Assembly: GCF_901827175.1 (NCBI RefSeq)
Contig: NZ_LR594664.1
Coordinates: forward strand, 248,001 to 312,000
Length of the DNA stretch: 64,000 bases
Source of the DNA: Variovorax sp. RA8
GTDB lineage: Bacteria; Pseudomonadota; Gammaproteobacteria; Burkholderiales; Burkholderiaceae_C
Direction: 5' to 3'
In this document: positions 50,609 through 59,653 of the stretch, piece after piece
Position numbering within the stretch: position 1 is the first letter of the stretch
How the letters are laid out: each line of letters starts with the position of its first letter
Program-made: the position numbers and the translations under genes
Notes under the pieces: model-generated
The model's input: the letters and a program-made list of their open reading frames with translations, nothing else
What the model was told of the DNA's origin: nothing
The model's database searches: none

Positions 50609-53323
50609 ATGACCCCCAATCCTGATGCAACGGCTTGGCACTCGCTTGACGCCGCGGTCGCGGCCAGCCGTCTCGGTGTTTCACCCGAACGCGGCCTCGA
50701 TAGCGGCGAAGCGGCGCAACGCACAGCGCGTTTGGGCCCCAACGCGCTGATCGAACCGCCGCGGCCTGCGGAGTGGCGCTCATTCGTGCGTCAGTTCCGC
50801 AGCCCCTTGATTGGCATCCTTTTCGCCGCCGCGGTGCTGGCGGTAGCGCTCGGAGAGTTCGGCGATGCCTCTGTGATCATCGCGGTGGTCGTCGTCAACG
50901 CAGTGATAGGTACCTTGCAGGAAGGCCGGGCCGAGCGCTCAATGGCAGCGCTGCGCAAGCTCGCCGAGCTGCGGGTGCGGGTGCTGCGCGACGGCGCCGA
51001 GAGCATCTTGGCCGCGCGCGATCTGGTGCCGGGTGACGTGGTGCTGCTCGCCGCCGGCGACGCGGTCGCTGCCGACGCGCGGCTGCTCGAGGCCGCTCAG
51101 TTCCAGGTCGCCGAAGCCGCGCTGACCGGGGAGTCGGTGCCGGTCGCGAAATCAACGTCGGTGTTGCCGGAGGCGACCGCGCTCCCCGATCGCAATTGCA
51201 TGGTCTATTCGGGCACCCATGTCACCGCTGGTCGGGCGCGATCGCTGGTCGTCGCGATCGGCGCGTCGACCGAGGTCGGCCGCATCGCCGGCCTCACCGA
51301 AGGCGCCGTCGATCCGCCCACGCCGCTCGAGCAGCGCGTGCGCCGCTTCGGCCGCTGGTTGGTCGGCGCCGCGCTGGTGCTGTTCGTCGCCGTCGTCGCG
51401 CTCGGCATGCTGCGCGAACTGCCGCTGTCCGAGATACTGATGGTCGCGATCAGCCAGATGGTGTCGATGGTGCCCGAAGGGCTGCCAGTGGCGATGACGA
51501 TCGCCCTCGCAGTCGGCATGCGGCGCTTGGCCGAGCGCGGCGCGATCATCCGCCGGCTGTCGGCGGTCGAGACGCTTGGCTCGACAACGGTGATCTGCAC
51601 CGACAAGACCGGCACATTGACGCGCAACGAGATGACCGTCAGCACGTTGTGGCTGCCCGCCGCACGCGTAGTCGACGTGAGCGGCATCGGATACGCGCCG
51701 CGCGGCGAGTTGCGCGTCCGCGATGGCGTGGCGATCGGCACCGCTGATGCAGCGCTGCGCGAGTTGCTGCATGCCGCCGTGCTATGCAACGACGCCAAAC
51801 TGCTGCCACCTAACGAGGAGCGGCCCGCGTGGTCGGTGCTCGGCGACCCGACCGAAGGTGCACTGCTGGTGCTGGCAGCGAAAGCCGGCATCGACCTCGA
51901 TGCCCTGCGCAGCGCGGCGCCGCGCGAGGCCGAGTGGCCGTTTGATGCCAACACCAAGATGATGGCAACGCGACATCGCTTCGACGCCGATCATGAGCCG
52001 CACCGCGTCTTCGTCAAAGGCGCTCCGGAAGCGGTGCTAAGGCTGTGCGGCGGACCAGCCCAGGCGGCCGCGCGCGCCGCTGCCGACGCGATGGCGGCGG
52101 GCGCCTTGCGAGTGCTCGCCTTCGCCGAGGTCGACGGCGAATCGCTCGACCCTTCGACCGGCATCGACGCGCTCGCCGGCCGCGCGCGGCTACTCGGCCT
52201 GGTCGGCCAGATCGACCCGCCGCGCGAGGAGGCGAAGACGGCGGTGGCGCATTGTCGCGCCGCTGGAATCCGGCCGATCATGGTCACCGGCGACCACAAG
52301 CTCACCGGGCTGGCGATCGCGCGCGAACTCGGCATCGCCGGGCGCGACGACGACCGCAGTGCCATCGACGGCGCGGAACTCGAACGCATGGGCGAGACCG
52401 AGCTGAGCGCCGGGCTCGACGAGATCGCGGTGTTCGCGCGCGTGCAGCCGGCACAGAAGCTGCGCATCGTCGAGGCGCTGCAAGCGCGCGGCGAAACGGT
52501 GGCGATGACAGGCGACGGCATCAACGATGCGCCCGCACTGGCACGCGCCGATGTCGGCGTGGCAATGGGCATAGCGGGCACCGAGGTAGCGAAGAACGCG
52601 GCCAAGATCGTGATCACCGACGACAACTTCGCAACCATCGTCAACGCCGTCGAGCAAGGCCGCGTGGTGTACAGCAATCTGAAGAAGGTGATCCTGTTCT
52701 TGTTCGCGACCTCGGTCGACGAGGTGGCAGTGTTGCTGCTGGCGCTGCTCGGCGGCTATCCACTGCCGCTCGCGGCCGTGCAGATTCTGTGGATCAACAT
52801 CGTCACCGAGGGCGTGCTGACAGTGAACCTGGTGATGGAGCCACCCGATGGCGATGAGATGCAGCGCGCGCCGGTGCCGCGCGACGATCACCTGCTCGAC
52901 CGCGAAATGCTGGTCCGCGTGGCGGTAATGGCAGGCGCCGCCGCGGCAGTCGGATTCGGCTGGTTCGCGTGGCGCCTCACGAACGGCGCCGCAGTTGACG
53001 TCGCACGCACTGAAACGTTCACGCTGGTGGTGCTGTGCCAGTGGTTCAACGTGCTCAACTGCCGCTCGGCCACGCGTTCTGCACTGGGCGTCCTACCCAA
53101 TCCGTGGCTGATCGGCGGACTGCTGCTCGGCGTCGTGTTGCAGGCAGCGGTGCTGTACATACCGTTCCTCAACTCGATGTTTCACACGCAGCCGATCGCG
53201 TGGGCGCAGCTGCTGCCGATCATTGCAGTGGCGAGCGTCGTTCTGTGGGTCGAAGAAGCGCGCAAGGCGTGGGTACGATGGATCACGCCACGGCGGTCTG
53301 TACGGCCGCGCATGATCGGGTGA
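50609..53323 (+). CDS. P-type cation ATPase (Ca2+-type, P2)
   Basis: A 904-aa pump starting at the ATG at 50609. Actuator TGES at 173-176; PEGLP at 289-293 in TM4 as in Ca2+-ATPases of class P2; phosphorylated Asp332 in DKTGTLTRNEM; nucleotide domain KGAPEAVL; hinge MTGDGINDAPALARADVGVAMGIAGTEVAKNAA; C-terminal cation ATPase domain with ILWINIVTEGVLTVNLVMEPP. N-terminal cation-ATPase domain at 8-70. It likely exports Ca2+ or a related cation. It follows gnd by 175 bases without an obvious gene in between; the region reads as spacer. Confidence 0.9.
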   Translation: MTPNPDATAWHSLDAAVAASRLGVSPERGLDSGEAAQRTARLGPNALIEPPRPAEWRSFVRQFRSPLIGILFAAAVLAVALGEFGDASVIIAVVVVNAVIGTLQEGRAERSMAALRKLAELRVRVLRDGAESILAARDLVPGDVVLLAAGDAVAADARLLEAAQFQVAEAALTGESVPVAKSTSVLPEATALPDRNCMVYSGTHVTAGRARSLVVAIGASTEVGRIAGLTEGAVDPPTPLEQRVRRFGRWLVGAALVLFVAVVALGMLRELPLSEILMVAISQMVSMVPEGLPVAMTIALAVGMRRLAERGAIIRRLSAVETLGSTTVICTDKTGTLTRNEMTVSTLWLPAARVVDVSGIGYAPRGELRVRDGVAIGTADAALRELLHAAVLCNDAKLLPPNEERPAWSVLGDPTEGALLVLAAKAGIDLDALRSAAPREAEWPFDANTKMMATRHRFDADHEPHRVFVKGAPEAVLRLCGGPAQAAARAAADAMAAGALRVLAFAEVDGESLDPSTGIDALAGRARLLGLVGQIDPPREEAKTAVAHCRAAGIRPIMVTGDHKLTGLAIARELGIAGRDDDRSAIDGAELERMGETELSAGLDEIAVFARVQPAQKLRIVEALQARGETVAMTGDGINDAPALARADVGVAMGIAGTEVAKNAAKIVITDDNFATIVNAVEQGRVVYSNLKKVILFLFATSVDEVAVLLLALLGGYPLPLAAVQILWINIVTEGVLTVNLVMEPPDGDEMQRAPVPRDDHLLDREMLVRVAVMAGAAAAVGFGWFAWRLTNGAAVDVARTETFTLVVLCQWFNVLNCRSATRSALGVLPNPWLIGGLLLGVVLQAAVLYIPFLNSMFHTQPIAWAQLLPIIAVASVVLWVEEARKAWVRWITPRRSVRPRMIG

Positions 53324-53590
53324 TTCACGTGGCTTCAGAGAAGAGGCATCCTCATGCCGAGAGCACCGCCTGCAGCAAACGGATGATCCAGATTTGGTTC
53401 CCCCAGCCCCTGCGCCTCCTTCGACGACAAGCGTCCGCCGCACAAATCCGTGCTGCCGCCCTCCCCCGCAAAGAACCGGGCTGCGCTCCGGCCTCGGCAG
53501 CCACGCGGTGGTCAACGGCCAGAGACCACTGCCACACTCTCCGCAGCGGGCAGAGCGAGTGTCCTGGGTGGACACAGACAGATTCGATCG

Positions 53591-54028
53591 TCAGCACATG
53601 TCGCAGGCCTCCTCAGAATCCGAATGCAAAGGGAGCCTCGCGCATTCCCATACCGCAAGAAGCGACGCAAACCTGGAATGCCCGCTCGCCAAAGGGACAC
53701 GGACTACCGCACCGACAGCGCGACCAAGGAAGCTCAGCCCAAGCGGCGTCAGAATCGACACGCGGCGCGAAGCAGGATCCGCGTCCCTTGGGCAAACCAG
53801 CGTGAACTCGAGCTGATCGCTACAACCCAGCATCTGGATCTTCACGGTTGAGTTGATGCTGGCGATGTCCTCTCGCCTGCAGCCCGCCTGGCGAAGCGTC
53901 GCTTGCGTCAGTACCTTGAGGACGTGCTCTCCCAGGTTGAGTTCGACGTCGGCCAGGCGCAGCAAGCGTTCAGCGGTCCGGCTCAGCAGCCTCGACTCTT
54001 CCACGGTGAGATAGCGTGCGCCGTTCAC
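53591..54028 (-). CDS. rnk: Rnk-type nucleoside diphosphate kinase regulator (GreA/GreB-like C-domain)
   Basis: A 145-aa protein. N-terminal short coiled region (ESRLLSRTAERLLRLADV), then a GreA/GreB C-terminal-like domain: DIASINSTVKIQMLGCSDQLEFTLVCPRDADPASRRVSILTPLGLSFLGRAVGAVVRVPL. Rnk proteins bind RNA polymerase through this domain and affect nucleoside diphosphate kinase and nucleotide pools. The C-terminal 25 residues are Cys/Leu-rich and not typical. Its start overlaps the end of the upstream universal stress gene by four bases; a second Rnk-like gene lies at 55034. Confidence 0.85.
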   Translation of the reverse strand: MNGARYLTVEESRLLSRTAERLLRLADVELNLGEHVLKVLTQATLRQAGCRREDIASINSTVKIQMLGCSDQLEFTLVCPRDADPASRRVSILTPLGLSFLGRAVGAVVRVPLASGHSRFASLLAVWECARLPLHSDSEEACDMC

Positions 54029-54945
54029 AGTGCGTTCCCCTTGGTCGACAGGAAGGCTCCTTGAGCAGCACCATGCTCAACTTTGGTCCTCTTCGCGGCG
54101 ACGCGGGTTGACGAACGATGGTCATGAGGCACGACCAACACATCGCTGGTCGCCCATGGCAAGAGGCGTTGCGCCACGCTTCCACAGAAGAAATCAGCGA
54201 CCGCCGATCGGCGGCGTTTGCCAACCACGATCAGATCGGCACCCCCATACTCCTGTTGAACAGCAGCTTGGCGCGCAGGGTCGCCACGTCCAACGGCCGA
54301 CATGACCCTATTCCTTCGAGCATCAGACGAGTCCGTGAGCCACAACATTCGTTCGTGCGCCTGGAACCGGGTTCTATCTCGGTACGCTTTGATAGCGTGT
54401 TCAGTCGCTTCAGCGGAGCGTAGCTTGGCCTCGTCGCGTGTGCTGATTGCGTGAAACAGTTCAACTTCGGCATCCGAATCCAAGCCGAACGCAAGATTGG
54501 CTAGCGCCTTGGATGTGTCAGTGAAGTCGACTGCGACGAGAATTCGCCCGTACCTCTTCTTCGCCTCAAGCTTGGTCACGAGGACAGGACAGCGGCATAG
54601 GCGCGTGAGCCGCTCGGTCCTCACACCGCGAAAAAATGCCGAGAGCAAAGGCTCCCGCCTGTGGCTGATGACGAGCAGATCATCGAAACGGGCCTCCTCG
54701 GCGAGCTGTTCAATGGCCTCTGCGGTGCGGCTCACGGCCTGAACCGTGACACCGGAGCGCTGTGACGTCTGTTCGGCCATTTGCCTCAGGCGAGCAGCAG
54801 CATCGACTTGGCTGTGATCCGGCGCTGCGGCATACATCAGGCGCAGCACCGCATCATGTTCTACCGCCAGAATGGCGGCGCGGTCTATCGCATGATTGCC
54901 CGCCGGCGACAGATCGCTCACAGCGAGGATTGAATTGATATTCAT
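54025..54945 (-). CDS. double-domain universal stress protein, copy 3
   Basis: A 306-aa protein starting at the ATG at 54945 with AGGAGTG upstream. First domain MNINSILAVSDLSPAGNHAIDRAAILAVEHDAVLRLMYAA...CRCPVLVTKLE; second domain RILVAVDFTDTSKALANLAFGLDSDAEVELFHAIS...GGADLIVVGKRRRSAVADFFCGSVAQRLLPWATSDVLVVPHDHRSSTRVAAKR. Closest to copy 1 in the first domain. It forms an operon with the rnk gene, linking stress response and nucleotide-pool control. Confidence 0.9.
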   Translation of the reverse strand: MNINSILAVSDLSPAGNHAIDRAAILAVEHDAVLRLMYAAAPDHSQVDAAARLRQMAEQTSQRSGVTVQAVSRTAEAIEQLAEEARFDDLLVISHRREPLLSAFFRGVRTERLTRLCRCPVLVTKLEAKKRYGRILVAVDFTDTSKALANLAFGLDSDAEVELFHAISTRDEAKLRSAEATEHAIKAYRDRTRFQAHERMLWLTDSSDARRNRVMSAVGRGDPARQAAVQQEYGGADLIVVGKRRRSAVADFFCGSVAQRLLPWATSDVLVVPHDHRSSTRVAAKRTKVEHGAAQGAFLSTKGNAL

Positions 54946-55033
54946 TGTTCACTCCTTGATCCTGAAGTGGGGGACCCGCCACCTCATCGGGCGATGAAAC
55001 GTGGGCGCGACAACGAGCGCGCGGGTTGAGCGG

Positions 55034-55269
55034 CTAGATCGAGTAGTCGCCGCTGGCTTCAGGTTGAAATAGAACGGCAGACACCTCGGCTGCGCACTCC
55101 TCTCCGCTCGGCGCCCGCCACTTGGCCACAGCCCCAGCTCGCAAGCCGAGCAAGCTCATGCCGACTGGCGAGAGAACCGAGATAAAACCTGCTGCAGGTT
55201 CCGCATCGCCTGGATAGCAAACCGTGAGCTTCTGACGCCGCCGCGTGTGCACGTCGACAAGCTCTACTT
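55034..55269 (-). pseudogene. Rnk-like gene truncated by IS1071
   Basis: The frame is open from the IS1071 boundary: VELVDVHTRRRQKLTVCYPGDAEPAAGFISVLSPVGMSLLGLRAGAVAKWRAPSGEECAAEVSAVLFQPEASG. This is the C-terminal GreA/GreB-like half of a Rnk protein, paralogous to the gene at 53591. The N-terminal half, with the start, is missing on the other side of the insertion sequence. The residual frame probably has no translation start of its own. Confidence 0.85.
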
Positions 55270-58200
55270 GGGGTCTCCTCGTTTTCAGTGCAATAAGTGA
55301 CGGTACGAAAAGCTAGCACTGGCGCGGAGGTGGTGTTGGTAGATCGTTGATTTCATTGACTTTCCTGTTCACTTTCAAATCTGCGATTCGTGGCGTCAAA
55401 CCGTGGTCGGTTTCATCCATTGGTGCCAGTTATCGATGCATTTGGCCGCGAAGGCAGGATTTGGTCAGCATAGCGGTCAACCGGGAAGCGAAACACACCC
55501 CGCAAGTTGATGCTCTCCAGCCTGGTGGGCGCAATCTTCCCGATCAGTTCCGGTGGAATGACCTGGCGGCGGTTCGACCAGCGATCCAGGACCGCCTGCA
55601 TCTGTGAGGTATTCCACGCCATCACGATGTTGGCCATCAGGCTCAACGCATCGGCCACAGCCTGCATTTCATCGACACGTTTGGCCTGCGCCGGGCTGAT
55701 CCGGCCGGTATAAATGGCGCGCTTGAGGGCGTTAACAGCCTCGCCCCGATTGAGCACCCGGCGCAACTCGTTCCTGAAAGCGTCCTTGACAAAGTAGTCA
55801 GCCAAAAACGCCGTACGCAGCAACCGCCCCAATTGCACGCCAGCCTCATAGATTGGATCGCCCTGGGCGGCAGAACCGAACCGCGCAAGAGCTGCCACCG
55901 CACTGGCATGTCCGCTCATGACCGAGGCTGCCAGGTGCACCAGACTATCCCAATGCTTTTCGATCAAAGCGACGTCGACATTGGCTTCGCACACCGCAGC
56001 GATTTCTGCGGGCACTTTGGTGCCGCGTGGCACAAAGAGGTGGCGCTGTTTGAGTTCCTTCAACCGCGGGCAAAGATCAAAACCAAGCAAACGGGCATGT
56101 GACATGGCAAAGTCGGTGTAGCCATGGGTATCCACAGCAAGCTGGCTGGTCTCCAGCTTTTCTTGGCGGATGACACCTTCAATGGCCACGCCCGCCTGGC
56201 GCTCATTGAGCACAAAGGGCTGCGCATGGAAGATGCCCCACCGGTCTTTTACATGGGAGTAGATTCCAATGGAAGGTGTGTTGCGCCGAGGATCAAGCCG
56301 GGCTTGCCACACCCGTTTGGTGGTCTCCATGGTCATCATGTCAGAAGATGCCAAATCGGACCGCCCCCAGGTGGCGGCAATCGGGTGTCGCTGCATGAAT
56401 TCCAGCACAGCCTGGCAGGCCTGGCTCAGACGCCGTTCGTCCCGCGCCCAGCGCATGGCCTGGCGAATGCTGGTGGCAGACAATTGCGGAATCATGCGCG
56501 CGCATTCGACCGCAGTCAGACTGGTGCCGTGGGCCATGATGCCGGCATAGACCATCAGCAGCTCGTCGGTAGAGCGCGGCTCACGTCCGAGCATGATCCA
56601 GCTAAAGCGCACCTGGGCGTCAACGGCCAGAATCACTTCCGGCAATTGAACCTCACCGATGCGGTGATCCAAAGCCGCGCGCAGCTTGGTCACTTCTGGG
56701 TCTTCGTCCTCTGCGGGCAATGGCGACAAATGGAGTTCATCATCCACGCGCAGTACGCCACTGCGGGCTGCAGCGGCCACCGCATCGACACCGGCAGTTA
56801 CTCTGGCCAGCAAAGGCTTCAAGAAAGTGGCAGCCTTGCTGGGTAACGATAGACGGGCATAGTGTTTCTTGGACTCTGCCTGCCAACGCTCGTCCGTGAA
56901 GAACAAGCGCGCACGACCCCGAAAGCTCAGGCTGTGCTCAATCCAGACCGAGCCATTGCGCACCGCGCGGCGCAGGGCAAACAGGGTGGCCACCTCCAAC
57001 GCCTGAAACGCCCGTTCCCGGTCTGGGCTGGAGATCGAAACCTGCCAGATCATTCCCAGACTTGGTGCCACCACTTCAACTGGCAGCTTTCTGGATCCTT
57101 TGAGATATAAAGCTTGCAGCTTGGCAAGGTACTCGATGGCAGGATGCTCGCCGGTGGCCTGCCAGGGCAGCTTTGCAATGGCGACGAGCAACGACCGCAC
57201 GGGGCGAATTCCATCAATCAATCCCTCGCGGACCAGGGAGGCCCTGCTCGGTGGTTTGCGTTTCTGGGTTTCGGTGATCAAGGCTTCAAGACGGGCACGC
57301 AACTCAGCATCTGGCACCGCACCTTGCGCGCTCAAGGCAACAAGTTCGCCGAGCAGCGTTTTGTACATTGCGGCCCAATTGACGGTAGCGGGGACATCGG
57401 CGGCAGCCTGACGCCACAGATCGGCGATCCGGCGCTGCACCATAAGGATCAACTGGTCTGTGGTGGTGAACAGGCAATACCGAAGAAAGCATGCGACCTC
57501 CACGGTGCGCGCTGGCTCTTTGATCTTGGCTCCGGCTGAGGGCGGCCTGGAGACAAGTCGGCGCGCGTAGCGGCGCAAGATGAGATCGGGGATGTCTGCC
57601 AGGTGCTTATGAACGTCCAGCGTGTAAAGCAGGTCGATGCGCTCCAGTACCTCGCTGATTTGGCGGGTTGAGTGTTTCGCCGGTGCAGCCCATAGCCAAC
57701 TCTGCTGGGTTTGTCCATCTGGGCGCAGCTCTGAAACTGAGGCTCGCCAGCGATCAAGTGTTGCTGGATCAACGCTGGCGGCGATGGCGGTGCCTGTTTC
57801 AACTTCAAGCTGGGCAAGTGCCGCCGCAATCAGTGTCCGAATTGCCCGCTCGTGCACGATCACCAGCTTGTTCTTGTACAGCCATTGACGCGCCCGCACG
57901 AGTAGCTGATCGCGGTCGGCGCAGCGCGCCACTTCGTCGCGCAGTTCACGTACCAGTGAGCGGCGCTGGTGCTCGCTCATCCACTGGAATCCAAGGACCG
58001 TGCAGGCTACTTGTTGGTGATCGAATAGCGTGCGCCCGCGTTCATACATGGCTCTCAGCGAGGCGACTTCTGGTGCTGCAATGCCAAGCTCGTTGCCAAG
58101 GTGGCGCCACAAGGCTACTGGAATTACCCGAAAGGCACCGAGCAAACGCCCACTCATGCGCAGGAAACCAATATGGAGCGCCAGACCAAGCTTGTGGGAA

Positions 58201-58473
58201 TCACCTCGGCGTGCATTGATTGCGTCGCGCTCGGCACCATCGAAGGTGAAAAATGCCTTCATCTCGAAGTCGCTGATATCGCGGGGGAGCCCACGCATCC
58301 CCAAAAACGTTGTGTGCCAACCCTGCATCGTGAACCTCAAAAGTGGGAGGCCACCATACCCGTTTACAAAGCGAACAGGAAAGTCAATGAAATCAACGGT
58401 CTACCCAGACCACCCCCGCGCCAGTGCTAGCTTTGCGTACCGTCACTTATTGCACTGAAAACGAGGAGACCCC
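55270..58473 (-). mobile_element. IS1071, copy 1 (complete)
   Basis: A 3204-bp Tn3-family insertion sequence with a single gene and long terminal repeats. The left end begins GGGGTCTCCTCGTTTTCAG; the right end is its complement, and similarity between the ends runs for about 110 bp. There is no resolvase. The five bases on each side (TACTT left, CTTAT right) are not duplications of each other, so the flanks have been recombined. Identical in protein and apparently in DNA to copy 2 at 60246. Confidence 0.95.
55413..58328 (-). CDS. tnpA: IS1071 transposase TnpA
   Basis: A 971-aa Tn3-family transposase from the ATG at 58328 (the frame extends to a TTG at 58340). The start MQGWHTTFLGMRGLPRDISD and the catalytic blocks are intact: ILAVDAQVRFSW (first Asp), QLAVDTHGYTDFAM (second Asp) and LNRGEAVNALKRAIYTGR (Glu). 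It catalyses replicative transposition of IS1071 and of composite elements bounded by it. No frameshift seen. Confidence 0.95.
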   Translation of the reverse strand: MQGWHTTFLGMRGLPRDISDFEMKAFFTFDGAERDAINARRGDSHKLGLALHIGFLRMSGRLLGAFRVIPVALWRHLGNELGIAAPEVASLRAMYERGRTLFDHQQVACTVLGFQWMSEHQRRSLVRELRDEVARCADRDQLLVRARQWLYKNKLVIVHERAIRTLIAAALAQLEVETGTAIAASVDPATLDRWRASVSELRPDGQTQQSWLWAAPAKHSTRQISEVLERIDLLYTLDVHKHLADIPDLILRRYARRLVSRPPSAGAKIKEPARTVEVACFLRYCLFTTTDQLILMVQRRIADLWRQAAADVPATVNWAAMYKTLLGELVALSAQGAVPDAELRARLEALITETQKRKPPSRASLVREGLIDGIRPVRSLLVAIAKLPWQATGEHPAIEYLAKLQALYLKGSRKLPVEVVAPSLGMIWQVSISSPDRERAFQALEVATLFALRRAVRNGSVWIEHSLSFRGRARLFFTDERWQAESKKHYARLSLPSKAATFLKPLLARVTAGVDAVAAAARSGVLRVDDELHLSPLPAEDEDPEVTKLRAALDHRIGEVQLPEVILAVDAQVRFSWIMLGREPRSTDELLMVYAGIMAHGTSLTAVECARMIPQLSATSIRQAMRWARDERRLSQACQAVLEFMQRHPIAATWGRSDLASSDMMTMETTKRVWQARLDPRRNTPSIGIYSHVKDRWGIFHAQPFVLNERQAGVAIEGVIRQEKLETSQLAVDTHGYTDFAMSHARLLGFDLCPRLKELKQRHLFVPRGTKVPAEIAAVCEANVDVALIEKHWDSLVHLAASVMSGHASAVAALARFGSAAQGDPIYEAGVQLGRLLRTAFLADYFVKDAFRNELRRVLNRGEAVNALKRAIYTGRISPAQAKRVDEMQAVADALSLMANIVMAWNTSQMQAVLDRWSNRRQVIPPELIGKIAPTRLESINLRGVFRFPVDRYADQILPSRPNASITGTNG

Positions 58474-59044
58474 CTTATCCATTGACACTTGAGGGGCGGC
58501 CTCTTCGCGCTTTTCCTTGGCGTGACAACGGTTTACGCGCGTTTTTCGGTCATGCTAACCAGGTTTTTAACCGTCTTTATAACCTTTTTATATAACCAGG
58601 TAGTTTTAACCAGAGGCTGGCGAAAAAAACGGCAACACGGCCCAAGCTACCGCGCAGCATGACCGGCCGCCGAAGGGGGGAAACCCCCCTTCTCGATCCC
58701 ACCCGGCCGCAAGCGGCCTCCCATCCCCCCAGGGGCTACGCCCCTCGGCCGCCTTGCGGCCTCACCCCACAATGGAGCGCCTTCGGCGCTACGGCTTAGG
58801 AGAGCCAGGCGCAAGCGCCTGGCGGAAGGCAGTAAGTTCGAGAGCTTGCGAGGGGGCAAAGCCCCCTCACACTCCCCAACCAGGTCGCCGCGGTTCGACC
58901 GGCCGCGCGATCCTCAAGCATCGCAGCAGCTCCACCGCCGCAGGTTTTACGCCAAGGAAGGGGGTCGGCCAGCTCGGCCGGTGGCGCGGAAAGCGCCCCT
59001 CAAGTGTCAATGAAACGTGAGACGCGGGGCCAGGCCCGCGCCGA
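58474..59044. other. oriV: IncP-1-like vegetative origin (oriV) segment
   Basis: An approximately 570-bp gene-free stretch with the marks of the RK2/R751-type origin. An iteron ATTGACACTTGAGGGGCG lies at 58481-58498, and its inverted equivalent CGCCCCTCAAGTGTCAAT at 58994-59011. An AT-rich block (58560-58610) with repeated AACC/TTAACC units is followed by a GC-rich block with strong hairpins (for example AAGGGGGG/CCCCCCTT at 58673-58691). TrfA binds such iterons. Only two clear iterons remain and IS1071 borders the first, so part of the iteron array may be lost. No trfA is in the window. Confidence 0.75.
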
Positions 59045-59326
59045 TCACAAGCCGAGTTCGGAGTGAGAGCCGAGGCGCACCAGGCGCAGCGTGTCGGCGT
59101 CGGGCTTCTGGTAGATCAGCACCAGGTCGGGCTTGACGTGGCAATCCCGGTGATCCTTCCAGTCCCCGGTCAGCGCGTGGTCGCGGTGCCGAGGTTCCAG
59201 CGGCTGGTCGTCGGCGAGCGCGACCAGGACGGGCACCAGGTCGGCGTCGAGCGTGGCCCGGTGCTGCCCTTTCGCCTCGCGCTTGTAGTCGCGCTTGAAC
59301 TGGCCGGTGCGCTCAATCTGCCGCAT
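59045..59326 (-). CDS. YafQ/RelE-family mRNA interferase toxin
   Basis: A 93-aa toxin: RQIERTGQFKRDYKREAKGQH at the N-terminus, LDADLVPVLVALADDQPLEPRHRDHALTGDWKDHRDCHVKPDLVLIYQKPDADTLRLVRLGSHSELGL, with the His/Asp-rich YafQ active-site segment (RHRDHALTGDWKDHRDCHVKPDLVLIY) and the conserved C-terminal R-L-G-S-H-S-E-L. It cleaves ribosome-bound mRNA. Downstream gene of the relBE-type operon, overlapping the antitoxin by 14 bases. Location between oriV and klcA is known for several IncP-1 plasmids and supports plasmid maintenance. Confidence 0.92.
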   Translation of the reverse strand: MRQIERTGQFKRDYKREAKGQHRATLDADLVPVLVALADDQPLEPRHRDHALTGDWKDHRDCHVKPDLVLIYQKPDADTLRLVRLGSHSELGL

Positions 59327-59576
59327 GCAGATCGGCCATCAGATCGTTGACGGTGGCGAAGCGCGGCAGCTTGCCCTTGCGGGCTTCCTTCATCGCCTCG
59401 ATGGTGGTGGCGTTCGGAATCAGCGGCTCGAAGGGCAGCGCCTTGTCCTGGGCCACCTTCGTGAGCAGCAGCCGCACCGCGTCGGACACGGTAAGGCCCA
59501 TCGCGGCCAGGACGGCCGCCGCTTCTTCCTTGATCGCGCCGTCGATGCGCGTTTGTACGAGCTGGTTTGCAGCCAT
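59313..59576 (-). CDS. RelB/DinJ-family antitoxin
   Basis: An 87-aa protein: AANQLVQTRIDGAIKEEAAAVLAAMGLTVSDAVRLLLTKVAQDKALPFEPLIPNATTIEAMKEARKGKLPRFATVNDLMADL. The N-terminal ribbon-helix-helix (MGLTVSDAVRLLLTKVA) and the C-terminal toxin wrap are characteristic of DinJ. It neutralises the YafQ-type toxin and represses the operon. ATG at 59576 after GGAGAACC. Confidence 0.92.
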   Translation of the reverse strand: MAANQLVQTRIDGAIKEEAAAVLAAMGLTVSDAVRLLLTKVAQDKALPFEPLIPNATTIEAMKEARKGKLPRFATVNDLMADLHAAD

Positions 59577-59602
59577 GATTGGTTCTCCGGTTGGGTTCGT
59601 GA

Positions 59603-59636
59603 ATTACATTGTAATGCACGCCAAGGGAAAGGGCAA
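59603..59636 (-). promoter_or_regulatory. promoter and operator of the relBE-type module
   Basis: On the minus strand, TTGCCC (59636-59631) and TACAAT (59613-59608) form a sigma-70 promoter with a 17-base spacer. The -10 lies inside a perfect palindrome ATTACA-T-TGTAAT (59603-59615), an obvious operator for the RelB/DinJ-type antitoxin. Position is 32 bases upstream of the antitoxin ATG. Confidence 0.7.
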
Positions 59637-59653
59637 GGTTTAGCGGCTAAAAC

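Noticed and set aside
58641..58760. Series of GC hairpins as a CRISPR or integron attC array
   Set aside because: The units are unequal, without constant spacers or integrase sites; they fit the GC-rich part of an IncP-1 origin. No CRISPR array is seen anywhere in the window.
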